Part shown: in pieces, positions 22,345-34,200 of the stretch | Position numbering within the stretch: position 1 is the first letter of the stretch | How the letters are laid out: each line of letters begins with the position of its first letter | NCBI RefSeq assembly: GCF_963855985.1 | Contig: NC_087096.1 | Span: forward strand, 7,316,001-7,380,000 | Direction: 5' to 3' | Origin: Ostrinia nubilalis | Lineage: Eukaryota > Arthropoda > Insecta > Lepidoptera > Crambidae | DNA: 64,000 nt | The notes under the pieces: model-generated | Told to the model about the DNA's origin: nothing | What the model saw: the letters and a program-made list of their open reading frames with translations, nothing else | Database searches by the model: none | Made by a program: the position numbers and the translations under genes

Positions 22345-22480
22345 TTCATGTCCAAGAGGACATGGACAAGTACCTATTGGGACTCCACGAACAAAATGTT
22401 CAAGATAGAATCAAATGGCGGCAAGTAATTGGGAAAGCCGACCCCGCGTAACGGGATAAGGCGAGGCAGAAGAAGAAGAA
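22345..22480 (+). repeat. LINE reverse-transcriptase C-terminal fragment
   Basis: The frame DMDKYLLGLHEQNVQDR then KWRQVIGKADPA then stop, and after it GGGATAAGGCGAGGCAGAAG plus an AAG run, matches the C-terminal end of LINE reverse-transcriptase proteins (R-x-W-R-x-x-I-x-x-A-D-P-A). Upstream sequence does not continue the domain, so it is a short relic. Confidence 0.55.
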
Positions 22481-23899
22481 TAAGAAGTACATTTTTACTG
22501 ACTATCAACACAAGAGTCATAACTATAGAAAGCTACAGCAATAACGTCATCAGCTAGGAAAGGATTTTTCTCTAGGATGAAAATGTTGATACATAGTAAT
22601 TTAATTTGCTCTCTTTCTTTATAAATGAATCATATCTTTGTAATAGTAATAACTTTCGAATAAAATCTCTATACGGGCGAATAGACAAGATGAAAATAAG
22701 GGGGACCCGTGCCCGCAAATGGCGGAAATCGTAAGCTATTAGTTTTCCTCCACGGACAAACCTGCAGTTAAGTAAATCCTTTCTTCCATTATGAGACTCT
22801 AGCACCAACTATACTTTGACAGGAATTGGAAATCAATGGTACGATTTGGTCCTGTTACCATTATTCAAGCCCAGTGTAAAGAAAAAAAGAAAATTGCATT
22901 AAATTAGATAGGAAATTACAAAGACATTGGTTGAACCGTTACGAAAACAAATGAATACGCAAAGTCTAAGCCGAAATGTGAAACATTTTTTCTAAGCTAA
23001 ATATGTTTGAATGGACAGATTTTCCCATCACTTATTTGCTGCACAACCCTAACAATATCTAACAAGTGACGTAGCTACTCGTATATTGTAATAACTCAGT
23101 TTCTTTGTTCAAGTTTCACGTGTAAACCTCTAACTAAACCATTGTTAATTTTACCTGTGATTTTACTGAGAAGGTTTTACTTTGGAGAAGAAGATAGAGT
23201 TGCAAAATCAGTTGAAATGGGGTGAAGTTAGGGATGAAATTTGGTATTGAGAACCCATAATCCCTTATGGTATATCGAAATCTATATTTTATGCTTTTGG
23301 TAATAAAATGCTCTTTACTATTTTAGTCTTTCTTAGACTATAGAAATAATTTTCGTTTACTGGAGGTACTTACGACATAAACTGTCTATTACTCCAAAAT
23401 CTATACGTGGAGGTAGGCAACTGCTAGTTATATTATCAAAACCTTCAGGCAGGTATGAATACTCGAGTTATTGTATATCAGTGAAGCGTTTAGGCAACTA
23501 GGTAGGTAACAAAAGATTTGATATTTCCACAGTGTTAGCCTCAGTTCGGTTTCCGCACGAACGGACATGCGGGCACGGACTAGATATTATTGTCCAATAT
23601 TCATCGTGCTGATTCGGCACACTGATTTGAAATGTATGAAGACAGAGGTCGGCACTACGGCTTTACTAAATATATGTATGTATATGGGTAAGGTATAGGT
23701 AGAGATAGTAAGACAATTGCTTTATAATAACAATATTACGATAAGAAATATTACTCGGCAGCAGATAGTTACAACTAATAGCAAAATAGCGAAGTACCTA
23801 TATTGTTTTAAGTTCTAGACAACGATTTTCTCAAGTGATCACAGATGCTCATCTAATGTGTCAAATCCGTCGTCAATAATCAAAGTAACCGATGATTAA

Positions 23900-24153
23900 A
23901 GGCCTATTCAAACCTGAGCGATATTCGCTGCCGCTGTGGGTAGAGGTACATACCGCGCGGGTTTCGCTCAGGTATTTAGTATCAAGTATCGCGGTTAGAG
24001 CGACCTGAGCGATATTCGCTGCTGCTGTGGGTAGAGGTACATAGGTAGACGGTAGCGAATACCGCTTAGGTCTGAACAGTATTATTACCGCATACCCACT
24101 GGGTTTTCTCTCCCGCAGACGGTAGCGAATACCGCTTAGGTCTGAATAGGCCT
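23900..24153. mobile_element. 254 bp Harbinger-like element with duplicated inner phrase
   Basis: TAA at 23897-23899 and 24154-24156 flank ends AGGCCTATTCAAACCTGAGC and, reversed, AGGCCTATTCAGACCTAAGC. The left-hand phrase CCTGAGCGATATTCGCTGC with TGTGGGTAGAGGTACATA occurs twice (about 23917 and 24004), and the right-hand phrase GACGGTAGCGAATACCGCTT occurs twice (about 24049 and 24119). TAA duplications fit PIF/Harbinger. Confidence 0.75.
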
Positions 24154-27100
24154 TAATCCAATTTTATGTAGGCTACCAGTACATCAAGGATAACGCTGGC
24201 ATTTTGTGTAAGTTGTACCAGATGCTATTTTTCAACAAAAATGGCTGGTGTTCTGGCAATTTTATTAAGCTCTAAATATAGCAGCGATTTTAATGAACCC
24301 GTTATTATGAATTTTAATCATCTTATTACTTTGAAGCTTTGAAGTTAGAATTGAGGAAAGGTAAAAACATCTAAGCTCCCAAAATGAGGACATGGTGGGT
24401 AAATTAATTGAAGAAAGATTTCTTATGTTATATGTTTTGTTTTGGCAATAACAAATAATAACAATGGTAATTATAATGAAACTCTCAGATTTATGATAGG
24501 TATACGACGAAAATATATTAAATTAATTTGCTAATATGTAAAACGTGGCAACATTTCAAATTCAATAACAAACTGTTTTACGGAAGCAAAATAGAAGTTC
24601 CTACACGTGTCACATGCTAATCCGGAACGAAGAAAAGGTATGATTTATTCACGATATATTTTCATTTCGGTAGTAAATAAGTTGTTAGAAGTGTCGTTTA
24701 TAACAATGTTTAAAACTTTGCAATACCTAACAGCAGACAGATTTTACGATCTTACATTTAGGTTCTACATAAGAATGGACATTTTACATCATTTAATTCA
24801 CATGACAAAGCCTCTCCCAAATTCGTTAAGCGTTTCAATCTCAGTTCAATTTTTCGCTCAAAATTACCAAAAGTAAAGATTGGTTGTACAGGAGATTTAG
24901 TACGTAGTGTCCAATTTAGTGAGATCCCAGGGGAGCGATACGTTTCCGCGTATCTGTTGGGCTGTTCGAGCAAAGGGAGCAGGACGGGAGGTCAGGGTTG
25001 AATAGTTTGGTTGTGTAAAACAGAATAATACCCCCCTCCGCAGCCGATACATTAACGTCCAATACCTCGTAGCTTAACCACGCGAAGGGTCCACGTGTAA
25101 TAATTTATTATCGCCTGTTTCGTACGGGTGGGGTTGAGCACCAGTATTTATAGCGTCGGCGAGTTACCATAAATGGTAAACTCGATCCTCAGAAGCCACA
25201 TGATCTCGATATCTAGTCTTATATTCATGAGACTGAATTATATCAGCTGTACTTGAGGTACGACTATCTACTCTCAATGCAAAGTCTGCGTTCTTGTAGG
25301 TCCGAGATTCCTTTGTGAGTTTCATAACACAAATTCTATCCGAAAAATTGTGTTCTAATAAATCTTGTGAATTCTTGAAAAAATCAAAGGGCAGCTCGGG
25401 AATGATATGAGCAAAGGGAAAAATATTTTAGACAAAACCCTTTGCATCATGAACGACGGACACATATGAGTCGGATTTTATTAAAAATGTCCTCAAGTTC
25501 GCGCCCTCAACGCGAACAGATCCCTGGAGGTGTCGCACTTTATCTTGCTCTGCGATAACACTTTTACATGTTATTACAGGATACACGAGAAAAATGTGTG
25601 GCTTTCTTACATATTAATCTTTACAGTTATGTTGCTAGGATCCGCAGAATATTCGCTTTCCTTCTTATCCTTTAATACTAAAATGGCTTTCGATTTTTTA
25701 TATCCCAATTTGGCTTTGGCTGATAATGTTAGGGCTTACTTCAAAGAAATCTTCTCACCCACGACTTTGTTGGAAGTTTTCAAATGAATTTTCAAATCTC
25801 AAACTTTAATATTGCTACATTAGTAATTACAGCATCACTTGGAAATGTCTATATTGATTTTCCTTATTAATTTGTTGTTTTGTTCTTAATTTTAAGGAAA
25901 AAGGCTAAAGGCGTAAAATTCAATTTAATTAATGGTAGACAGAATTCATGTTTGTGAAATTGCTGGCAGTATTATTATTAGTACCTACCTACTTCAAAAA
26001 AATTCAATGCTTCATTCCAAAAAAGTACAGGATCGTGAACAAAAATAGCAAACCAAAAATAGACGATGTCTTTAAATAACATGGTAGGCAATCTTTTTCC
26101 AGTTTGTTGAAGGTTAAAAGGAGTTTAAGTAAGACCTTGTAGTTTACAAGATCTCGCAAGAAACCTAGGCACAAGTATCTGCAACAATCTCGTTAATTAA
26201 AAGTTGCAAATTAGTTTTTCGTTGGTGAATGGGTTTAAGCCATCTTACAAAAGATAAGACAATATGAAGCAGTTCGGAACTTTGCGAACCGTCTTTGTTA
26301 TCGGCCGATACGATAATAATGATTTCTTGCTGAGATGAGGTGATTGACTTTTTCTTCTTGTACCTACTTAGGTATTACTTATTCATTATTTACACTTCAA
26401 TTTTAAGGATTCTGTTTAAGTTACTAAATATTGTAAAAGAAGAAGTAGACTGCGCAGTAGAGCATAATAATTAGCATAATATTTTTGGTCTGTCACAAAA
26501 GTCTATAATGCAGTCTATGTTCATCAGGGATATCTTTCCTCGTTATAAAGAGGTATACATAAATATAGAAATAGGTATTCATAAATTATAAAAACTTTTG
26601 TTTAATATGAACCAAGTGAAAGTTTCACAAAACTGAGCTATTATACTTCATTAACAACTATCGCAATGAAATATTAAACCACTGTCACTTCAAAGAGTGT
26701 TCTTTATACAAAACATTCCAATGGGGTCAATTATCTGACTGAAATAAATAATTGGAAATGTAGGTGTAGGTAAAAGTGATACAGAACGTATTATCATTTG
26801 CCGACAGAACATTCGGCTCGGCACGTGTATTAAAATTTCGATAGGTATTTGGTGACCACAGTCGCGTATCACGTGCCGACCGCATGCGATACGATTATCA
26901 CTCAACCATGGAAGTAACAATTGGCATGTTCATATCATTATTGACTAGATGACAGGCTCTTTATCAGCGGTAACATTTAATGTGATTAATCAATTAGTTT
27001 GTCAGATTGCTCTCACCTATTTCTGTGCCTATTTGGCTGTCCACCGCTAGTGACACGGTTGATTTGATTTTATAGATTAGTATAATACTAATGACCTGGG

Positions 27101-27198
27101 GTTTTAGATACGTAGTAGACTAAGAGATAGTGAACGCTAGACCTACGCTACGTCATTTTGCAAAAGCTGAAAGTTTGTCAGCGTATGCTCCCAATCCC

Positions 27199-27225
27199 AA
27201 CTAATATTATAAATGCGAAAGTAAC

Positions 27226-27262
<37 letters not shown>

Positions 27263-27443
27263 TACGCTTTCCCGCTTAAACCTCGCAACCGATTTTGATG
27301 AAATTTGGCATAGAGATAGTTTGAGTCCCGGGAAAGAACATAGGATAGTTTTTATCCCGGTTTTTGAAACAGGGACGCGCGCGATAAAGTTTTTCTGTGA
27401 CAGACAAAATTCCACGCGGGCGAAGCCGCGGGCGGAAAGCTAG
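27199..27443 (+). mobile_element. Helitron-like segment with CTGT microsatellite
   Basis: ATAATATTATAAATGCGAAAG-like start, a (CTGT)n run at 27226-27262, ACCGATTTTGATGAAATTTG, CCCGGTTTTTGAAACAGGGA, then hairpin CGCGGGCGAAGCCGCGGG and terminal CTAG at 27440-27443. The same family occurs inverted at 38587-38815. Confidence 0.75.
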
Positions 27444-28029
27444 TATAGGATATACCTAATGTTGGTGAATTATGAAGTTTAGGTCATCGTGGCTTTGGCA
27501 GCTACCCTAAAAAAATTGTCTTTTTCTAATTACTTTCGTACACAACAATAAAACCTGTCTTATACAGATTTGTCCTTTCAATAATATCCTCCTTGATTTT
27601 GACTATTTGTGTGGTTCTGGCTTACTAATCGTGGCAAAAAAGCTCATGTTTCAATCGTGTGATTTGATCCGTGCAACTTATCAAAAAACATGCATTATTT
27701 ATTCAGTCACGACTGATATGATACACGCCCACCACATAGGGTTGCCGGTTTCGGAATAGAGTTAGGAAGGTTTTTGAAAAGCTTTTAATATTAACTGGTT
27801 AGTAAGGGTAATTTTATTCACTTGTAACGATTGATGTCAAACATTACATACCTACCGAAGTCATTAAGCTTAGCTCATTCAAAACGATGGTTTGATGTAA
27901 TAGAACCATAAGTGTTTTAACAATCAGTATAGATATACAGTATCAATATAAGTTCGTTCGTTCGTTCGTTTCAGCCAAATAAAGAATTAAATCTTAACAT
28001 TATACTCGTACAAAATTTTAGGAAAATTA

Positions 28030-28145
28030 TGCCCGTTTTCAACATCAATCCCTATTTTTTAAGTGACTCCTATGGTAACACTTAACAGGAATTTTGTTTT
28101 CAAAGAGGTTACTTAAAAATTAGGGATTGACGAGGAAAACGGGCA
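28030..28145. mobile_element. 116 bp inverted-repeat MITE 70 bp upstream of the AKR start codon
   Basis: Flanked by TA, with ends TGCCCGTTTTCAACATCAAT and, reversed, TGCCCGTTTTCCTCGTCAAT; arms about 40 bp. A partial second copy is at 52133-52200. Its position places it in the promoter or 5' UTR of the aldo-keto reductase gene. Confidence 0.7.
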
Positions 28146-28215
28146 TAACTTTGTTTAGATGTGGTAACCCTATGTGCAGGTATGCTCACAGCTGCAGCCC
28201 TGTTGTGTTAGTCAG

Positions 28216-28287
28216 ATGGAGCGCCACACAGCAAGCGTACGCGGGCTTCCCCACGTTCTATTGTTTATCCTACTGGGACAAAGCTGG
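28216..28287 (+). CDS. AKR exon 1: start codon and signal peptide
   Basis: ATG at 28216 opens 24 codons ending TGG|GTAAGA. Residues 1-12 are polar with two Arg, followed by a hydrophobic core VLLFILLG (14-21) and a small-residue region completed by exon 2, a textbook signal peptide. It is the first ATG in this frame: the frame is open a little further upstream but without ATG. TTAGTCAG just before the ATG resembles an insect initiator, though this is weak. Confidence 0.75.
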
Positions 28288-31200
28288 GTAAGATTTTCTA
28301 ATCACTTTAATTGTTTTTCATTGTCGCTGATTGAAGTTGTTTCAAATCCGAAACCGAGACATTGCAAGTGTTATTGGCTGTATTGTTTTCTTGAAGAGTG
28401 ACCTAATAATCCTTAGGTTTGTGAATGGGTTAACACAATGTGAATGGATGTGACTTTCTTTTATTCAATTTGGGTAGTGTTGACTGCACATCAGATATAG
28501 GTGCACTTTTGTTGCAGTATACAGGGTGGAATTTGATAGTGCTACCTGGAGGGAAACTACTAATCTTTGAATGCAGTTCTCATTCTTTTCAAAAATAAAG
28601 GAATGTTTTCTTCGAGTAAAATTTTCTTGTTAAGAGTAGTTATTACAAAATTCCATCCTGTATTATGTATAAAATGATATTATGTAACAAAGATTATACT
28701 TTAACCTTGATTATGCCACGTCGGTAAAAGATGTCTTTACATGTAAAGTAGGTATATACCTACCGACCTTGTTAGTAGGTAAGGACAAATTTTAAAAGTT
28801 TTGTTTGGAAATATGTTATTCTATTTATTTAAATGGGCGTATTTTCTAACAAAAACAACTCAATTTTCATTGCTATTACAAATGAATAAATTATATATTA
28901 TTTATGTTTAATTAAAAATGTAAAGATTGAGTACACAATGCTAAATTAAAATTAATTATATATAAGTGTATTTCAAAGATTCCATCGAGCTCGAGATTAA
29001 ATTTGCTTTGATCCATTTCATAAATAATGAACAACAATGGTTTAAGCCTCGATGAAAGATTTTAGCTACACCACCAAATCCACGGAGTGTGTTGTACAAA
29101 GAGTGGTTTTATACGTTTTTTCGACGGGAAAAGCTTGGGATTATCGAGAATAGAAAGGGATCGTTATTCAATAGTTCGCGATTGTTAGCCAGCGTATATC
29201 GCCTGGCTGAGGGATGGTAAACCTTTTTTGATACATTAGGTACCATTTTTGATAAAACAAAATTCTTGTCGCCAGCCGCCAATAGCTCGATATGTTAATA
29301 TTGTTAAGATTTCGGTCAAGGTTGATTTCCAACCTTTTGCATTTTGATCCCTGTTTCACTAGGGCAGGTTTGAATACTTACAATCTGACTACAAAAATAT
29401 CTCGGAATCGATAGATGCAATTTTAACTACTTAGGTATCTATGTTTTGCTGATTGTTTTAAAATAAATGAAACAACTGACTACTAATATGAAACCCTTCC
29501 AAGACCCGGGAATTTTCTAGAATTTACCAAAGTGCCTTACGACTTTACCTTGTGTTGTGTTTAGTAGAGCTAACTAGTGTGATAAGATGTAGAGATGCGA
29601 TGAACATAAAAACTTATGTGACATATTTTATCGATATTAAAGCTGAAGAAAAGGTACACCACCCCTGGCCTTGCTGTATGACGGATTTATTGGTATTTAA
29701 GCCTGTGCGTGTTGGACCGCACAGTCCGCCGGCTAAAGAGTTGCCTTTCTTCGTTTTTAAAATGATTTTCCCTCGCCACTGGACGGTCGCAGCTCCACGG
29801 TTTGCGTTGGGACTTAATCCTTGTGCAAATGCTTAGGATTTTTTTTTTGTTCTGATTATTTTGCAATATGCAGCTACAGAATGGATAATAAAGTTAGTTA
29901 ATGATCTTCATATAAACTTCTTTGTATTGTGTATCCCAAAGGATAAATAAAGCACTGGCGGTGCCTGACATGGCTTAATTAGACGGATTAACATGCTTTC
30001 CAAAGCTCGGATTCATAAAATAGTTTTTTTTTTTCTGAAAATTAGGTAAATTAAATCTTCAATGTTGTAACGAGTCCCCTCTGGGAGTAAAACTTGAAAC
30101 CTCCAAGTTTAGAAGGAGTCACTCTCACTGTCTCACACTCTCACCTTATGATTTTTTTTAATTTCCTCAATTTTTTTGGACCAACGGAGCGTTATAAGAA
30201 TGTGCTCGGGCTATGATTAATCTTGTAAATAATTTATAAGAGAAGAAGAATTATTAATAGAAGGTAAGAGTTACTAAACAAATAAAACAGCATTAACGGT
30301 TGGTTTTAAAACTGTAATTAATTCCAATATAAATGCAATCAAAACAGACAAATGGTTTCTCGATAATTTAGTTGCGCGTTTGAGTAATCGCAGCGATTGG
30401 GTCTGCGCGCAGCTGCAAAAGCTAATAGATGCCACGCAATGTGTCAAGCGGGTAATGATGCGTGGCACATTCATTCGTGCTCCATCATTATCTTAAATCA
30501 TTATAATAATAATGTTCTAATAATAACATGGTTGACGTGAAATTGCTCTCACGCTCCTATCTTAAGTTACTTAATTTTAACATTAAGAACTTATAGGTAT
30601 TATTGCTTTAATATGGATTGTATATTTGTCTGTTTGTTACGATTTTTTTCAGAAACTACTTATCTTGTAAAGATCTTATTTCATCAAAAATCATCAATCA
30701 TCATTAAAAAATTTCTAATGTAAGTATTAGTCTTGGAAGGTCAAAGTCAAAGTTTAATAAGATTTATAAAGGTGCATGTAGTTTCTCCCATACAGCGTTT
30801 CCTCTACTTCAGACTCACACGTTAATTAAAACGTTACTACGCCTGAAAATCTACCAGCATATTCCCGTGACCCACAAATCGACCGCAAGACAAGAAGATT
30901 TCGTCGATACCAAACCAAGTTCAGGCGTTACGCCCTGTTTACGCCCTTAACTTACTCACCATAATACATAATTTAGCGGCACACCTACTTATCTATTCCT
31001 TACTACCTGTACCTTGGGTTATACGTACTTAAATTTTACCTGTAAAGTTTCGGGCGTCCCCTGGGCACCTGTAAAATCGGGTTAGCTGATAAACTAGGTA
31101 GCACTCGACACTGTATCTAATCCAGCTTACCGTAGCTTATGTAAAATCTATGCGTGTGTAACGCGATTTCAGGATTGCTTTGCCTATTGTATTATGGAAA

Positions 31201-34200
31201 GTAGAATAACATCGTTCTATTGTATTTTTGTTCAAATATGACTCAGTTGTGTCGCTTATTTTGCCGTGTATAGTAACAGTCACGTGTCTTACGCTACAAT
31301 AAGGTATTAACAAGTAGAGATGGATGGATACGCGATTAGTATCATAAAAGTCGTATTCACCACAGATTTTGACGGATGCGATTATTTTTAACCATAAAAA
31401 TGTATTGCGGTGCATAAGCTTAAAATATGAATTTTAAAGATACTCGAATCTCTTGAACTTATGTTATTTTTAGGACCATGCTTTTAGTAGTTTAGGTTTA
31501 AGATATTTTAAAAGTAGGTGATAGTTACCGGCTAGATTATACTAGTTTTGATGTTTGTATGTATAATCACCTTTCTTCTTCTTGTCGTGTCGACAACAAA
31601 CCACTGTCAGCTCCGCTACAAGAGTGGCGTTGTTAGTGGCATTCATTAAAATATCTTTCTGCGTGCAGTTGTTTGGGCACGCAGGGCACTCCTATGCAGA
31701 GATGTAAGATACGGTATATGATTTACCTAGAATCTATCTACATACAGCGATTATTCGCCACTGATAATCACGAAGTGCGCCAGTTTGTAATTTTTTAAAA
31801 CAACTATAAAATCAACGTTAATATTCGTATTTTGTTCCAGGCAAATGCTCACCACGCCTTCAAGCTGATCGATGGGCATGACATACCCTCAGTCGCACTC
31901 GGCACGAGCCTCGGCCACTTGGCTGATGTGAGTATTCTATCCTCCAAGGCATCGGCACTCCCGTCACAAAGTAGATAGGAGCAGAAGAATCTACATACAA
32001 AGTGCGCCCGGGTAACGCACACAACATAAGCCGGTCCAGACGGGTGTAACGCGTATTGTAATTCACCGTGTAATGTTATGGAAATATGGGCAGCACTTTA
32101 CATTTAATCCTCGTAGTACCGTCCACACGTAGAATACATGTTACATTGCACGGTGGATTACATTATACACTACAGCCGTCTGGACCCGGCTATAGACAAC
32201 GCTCGCGGACCAAAAGTGTCATCATCATCACCATTTCAGCCATAGGACGTCCACTGCTGAACATAAGCCTCCTCCAATGCTTTTCATGTTTATCGCGGGC
32301 TGCGTCCAGCGCTTCCCTGCTACTTTTATGATGTCGTCGGTCCACCTTATGGGTGGACGTCCCACGCTGCGTTTTCAGGTACGTGGCCTCCATTCCAGAA
32401 CCTTGCTGCCCCATCGGCCGTCAGTTTTACGTACTATGTGCCCTGCCCATTGCCACTTCAGCTTGCTAATTCGTCGGGCTATGTCAGCGACTTTAGTTCG
32501 TTTAAGGATCTCCTCATTTCTGATTCGATCTCGTAAAGAAACACCGAGCATAGCCCTCTCCATAGCACGCTGTGCAACTTTGAGCTTCTGTATAAGGCCT
32601 ATAGTGAGAGGCCACGTTCAAACGTGTAACGAACAAAAGTGTAATTACTAACACAACTCGATTTTCAACTGTGGTATAAACCTAATCAATATATAAAATA
32701 AAAATAAACCAGTCTAAACCAGTGCGTCTGTGTGCGTATGCAAGATTAAGGCTGAGTTGCACCGTCTTAATTTTACAGTAACTATAACAATAACCGGTGT
32801 TTTTTGTATGGTGTTTGACAGATATTTGACGTTTGTTAAAGATAAATTAAGATGGTGGAACACAGCCATACAGTTGATTGTCTTCTGTTACTATCTATTT
32901 TGTGCCCTCGCTATCGAGCCAAGAAACAAGTTTATGACGTGAAATATGCGACCGAAGAAATAAATGACGATAACGTTAAAATATTGCGACTGTATTTACG
33001 GGTTCGAGAAATAGTTCAGCTAAGATATTGTTACATTTCACTTTGCGTAATAAAATAGAAAGCGTTTTAGCAGAGTCATGAAGAGAGTAGTATAAATAAA
33101 ATGATGAGAAAACTGAACGTTGTTAGTTTTACTTTTTGAAATTGGGTAGCGCGCTAATTGGCATCAGATTTTCCTATCGAGTAGGTACTGTTGATTAAGA
33201 GTTAGGAGTGTTATTGGCTGAATGACGTATACCACAGAATAAATACGATGGAAGGCATTTGGAACAAAATTATATTTTCTCTTATTGTATGAGTTTGGTT
33301 CTACGTTTATTTTTGTTTTGTTCTTGTACCTACCGGTTACGAGTACATCGACACAGCAGCCTTGAATAAGTATTGGAAAAAGCCCACAGAAATCTATCGA
33401 CAAATTTCGACAAAGAGTAGGATACGAAAATATTACTTGAAATTTTACCTTAAATTAGTTAAAATATTTTTGCTTAAAACATTTATTTCCAAACATGTCA
33501 ACTCAGGGAACACGAGTGTTGTCAGCGAACCACTCGCTCGCCCGCGCGGTACAATGGGCCTTAGAGGCCGGGTACCGGCACATCGACACTGCGGCCTTGT
33601 ACCGCACCGAGGACGAGGTCGGCCTGGGAGTCCGGGACTACCTGCGGGACAAAGGCCTCCACAGGGACAACGTGTACATCACTACGAAAGTAAGTTGCGG
33701 ACGTGTCTTTAGTTCAGCGACATTGCGCTTGCCATGTTAGCTTGGGACAAGCTAGACTATACATATAGACCGTGTCAACCGAATTTAGCAGTTTGAAAAC
33801 AAAAAATAGATGATTCTGCTGCAAGAATTTATATGTGAACGTCATTGGTTTTTGAGATATTGCATTAGTTCTATACATTTTAAATGCTATTGTATTTAAA
33901 CACTAAAATTACCCCTTTTCGTACAGGCTGTTTTTGCATCTTGTATAAAATATGTACTTAGAAATGTGCATTTCTAGGGTCACATCACAGTAATTCTATA
34001 GAGAAAGATACTTTTTACCATATTTTCTATTTGCTGGTCTATTGGCGCAGACTGAATATTTACTTTATAACTATAGTCTACTCTACAGGGTCGGTCTACC
34101 CATTTTGTTTTGTGTTAAAATTTTTAAAAATAGAAGTCCCTAAGCCTTTCACTAGAGTCTCTTACGTATTTCAATACATTATCTATACTACGCTGGATTT

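Larger units (their letters stand above)
21666..27198. other. Intergenic DNA without recognisable genes
   Basis: Contains a short LINE coding fragment (22345-22480) and a phrase-repeat Harbinger-like element (23900-24153). A GC-richer stretch at 24930-25210 with TATTTATAGCG could be promoter-like but has no associated frame. Nothing else is identifiable. Confidence 0.6.

Noticed and set aside
32277..32651. 124-codon plus-strand frame
   Set aside because: It is the antisense of the LINE reverse-transcriptase fragment at 32222-32600.
33495..33689. ATG at 33495 as the start of the aldo-keto reductase
   Set aside because: It would drop the opening strand and GT motif coded by 31841-31927, which joins in phase 0 at 33507, and the signal peptide exon. 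The ATG lies in the intron just before the acceptor.
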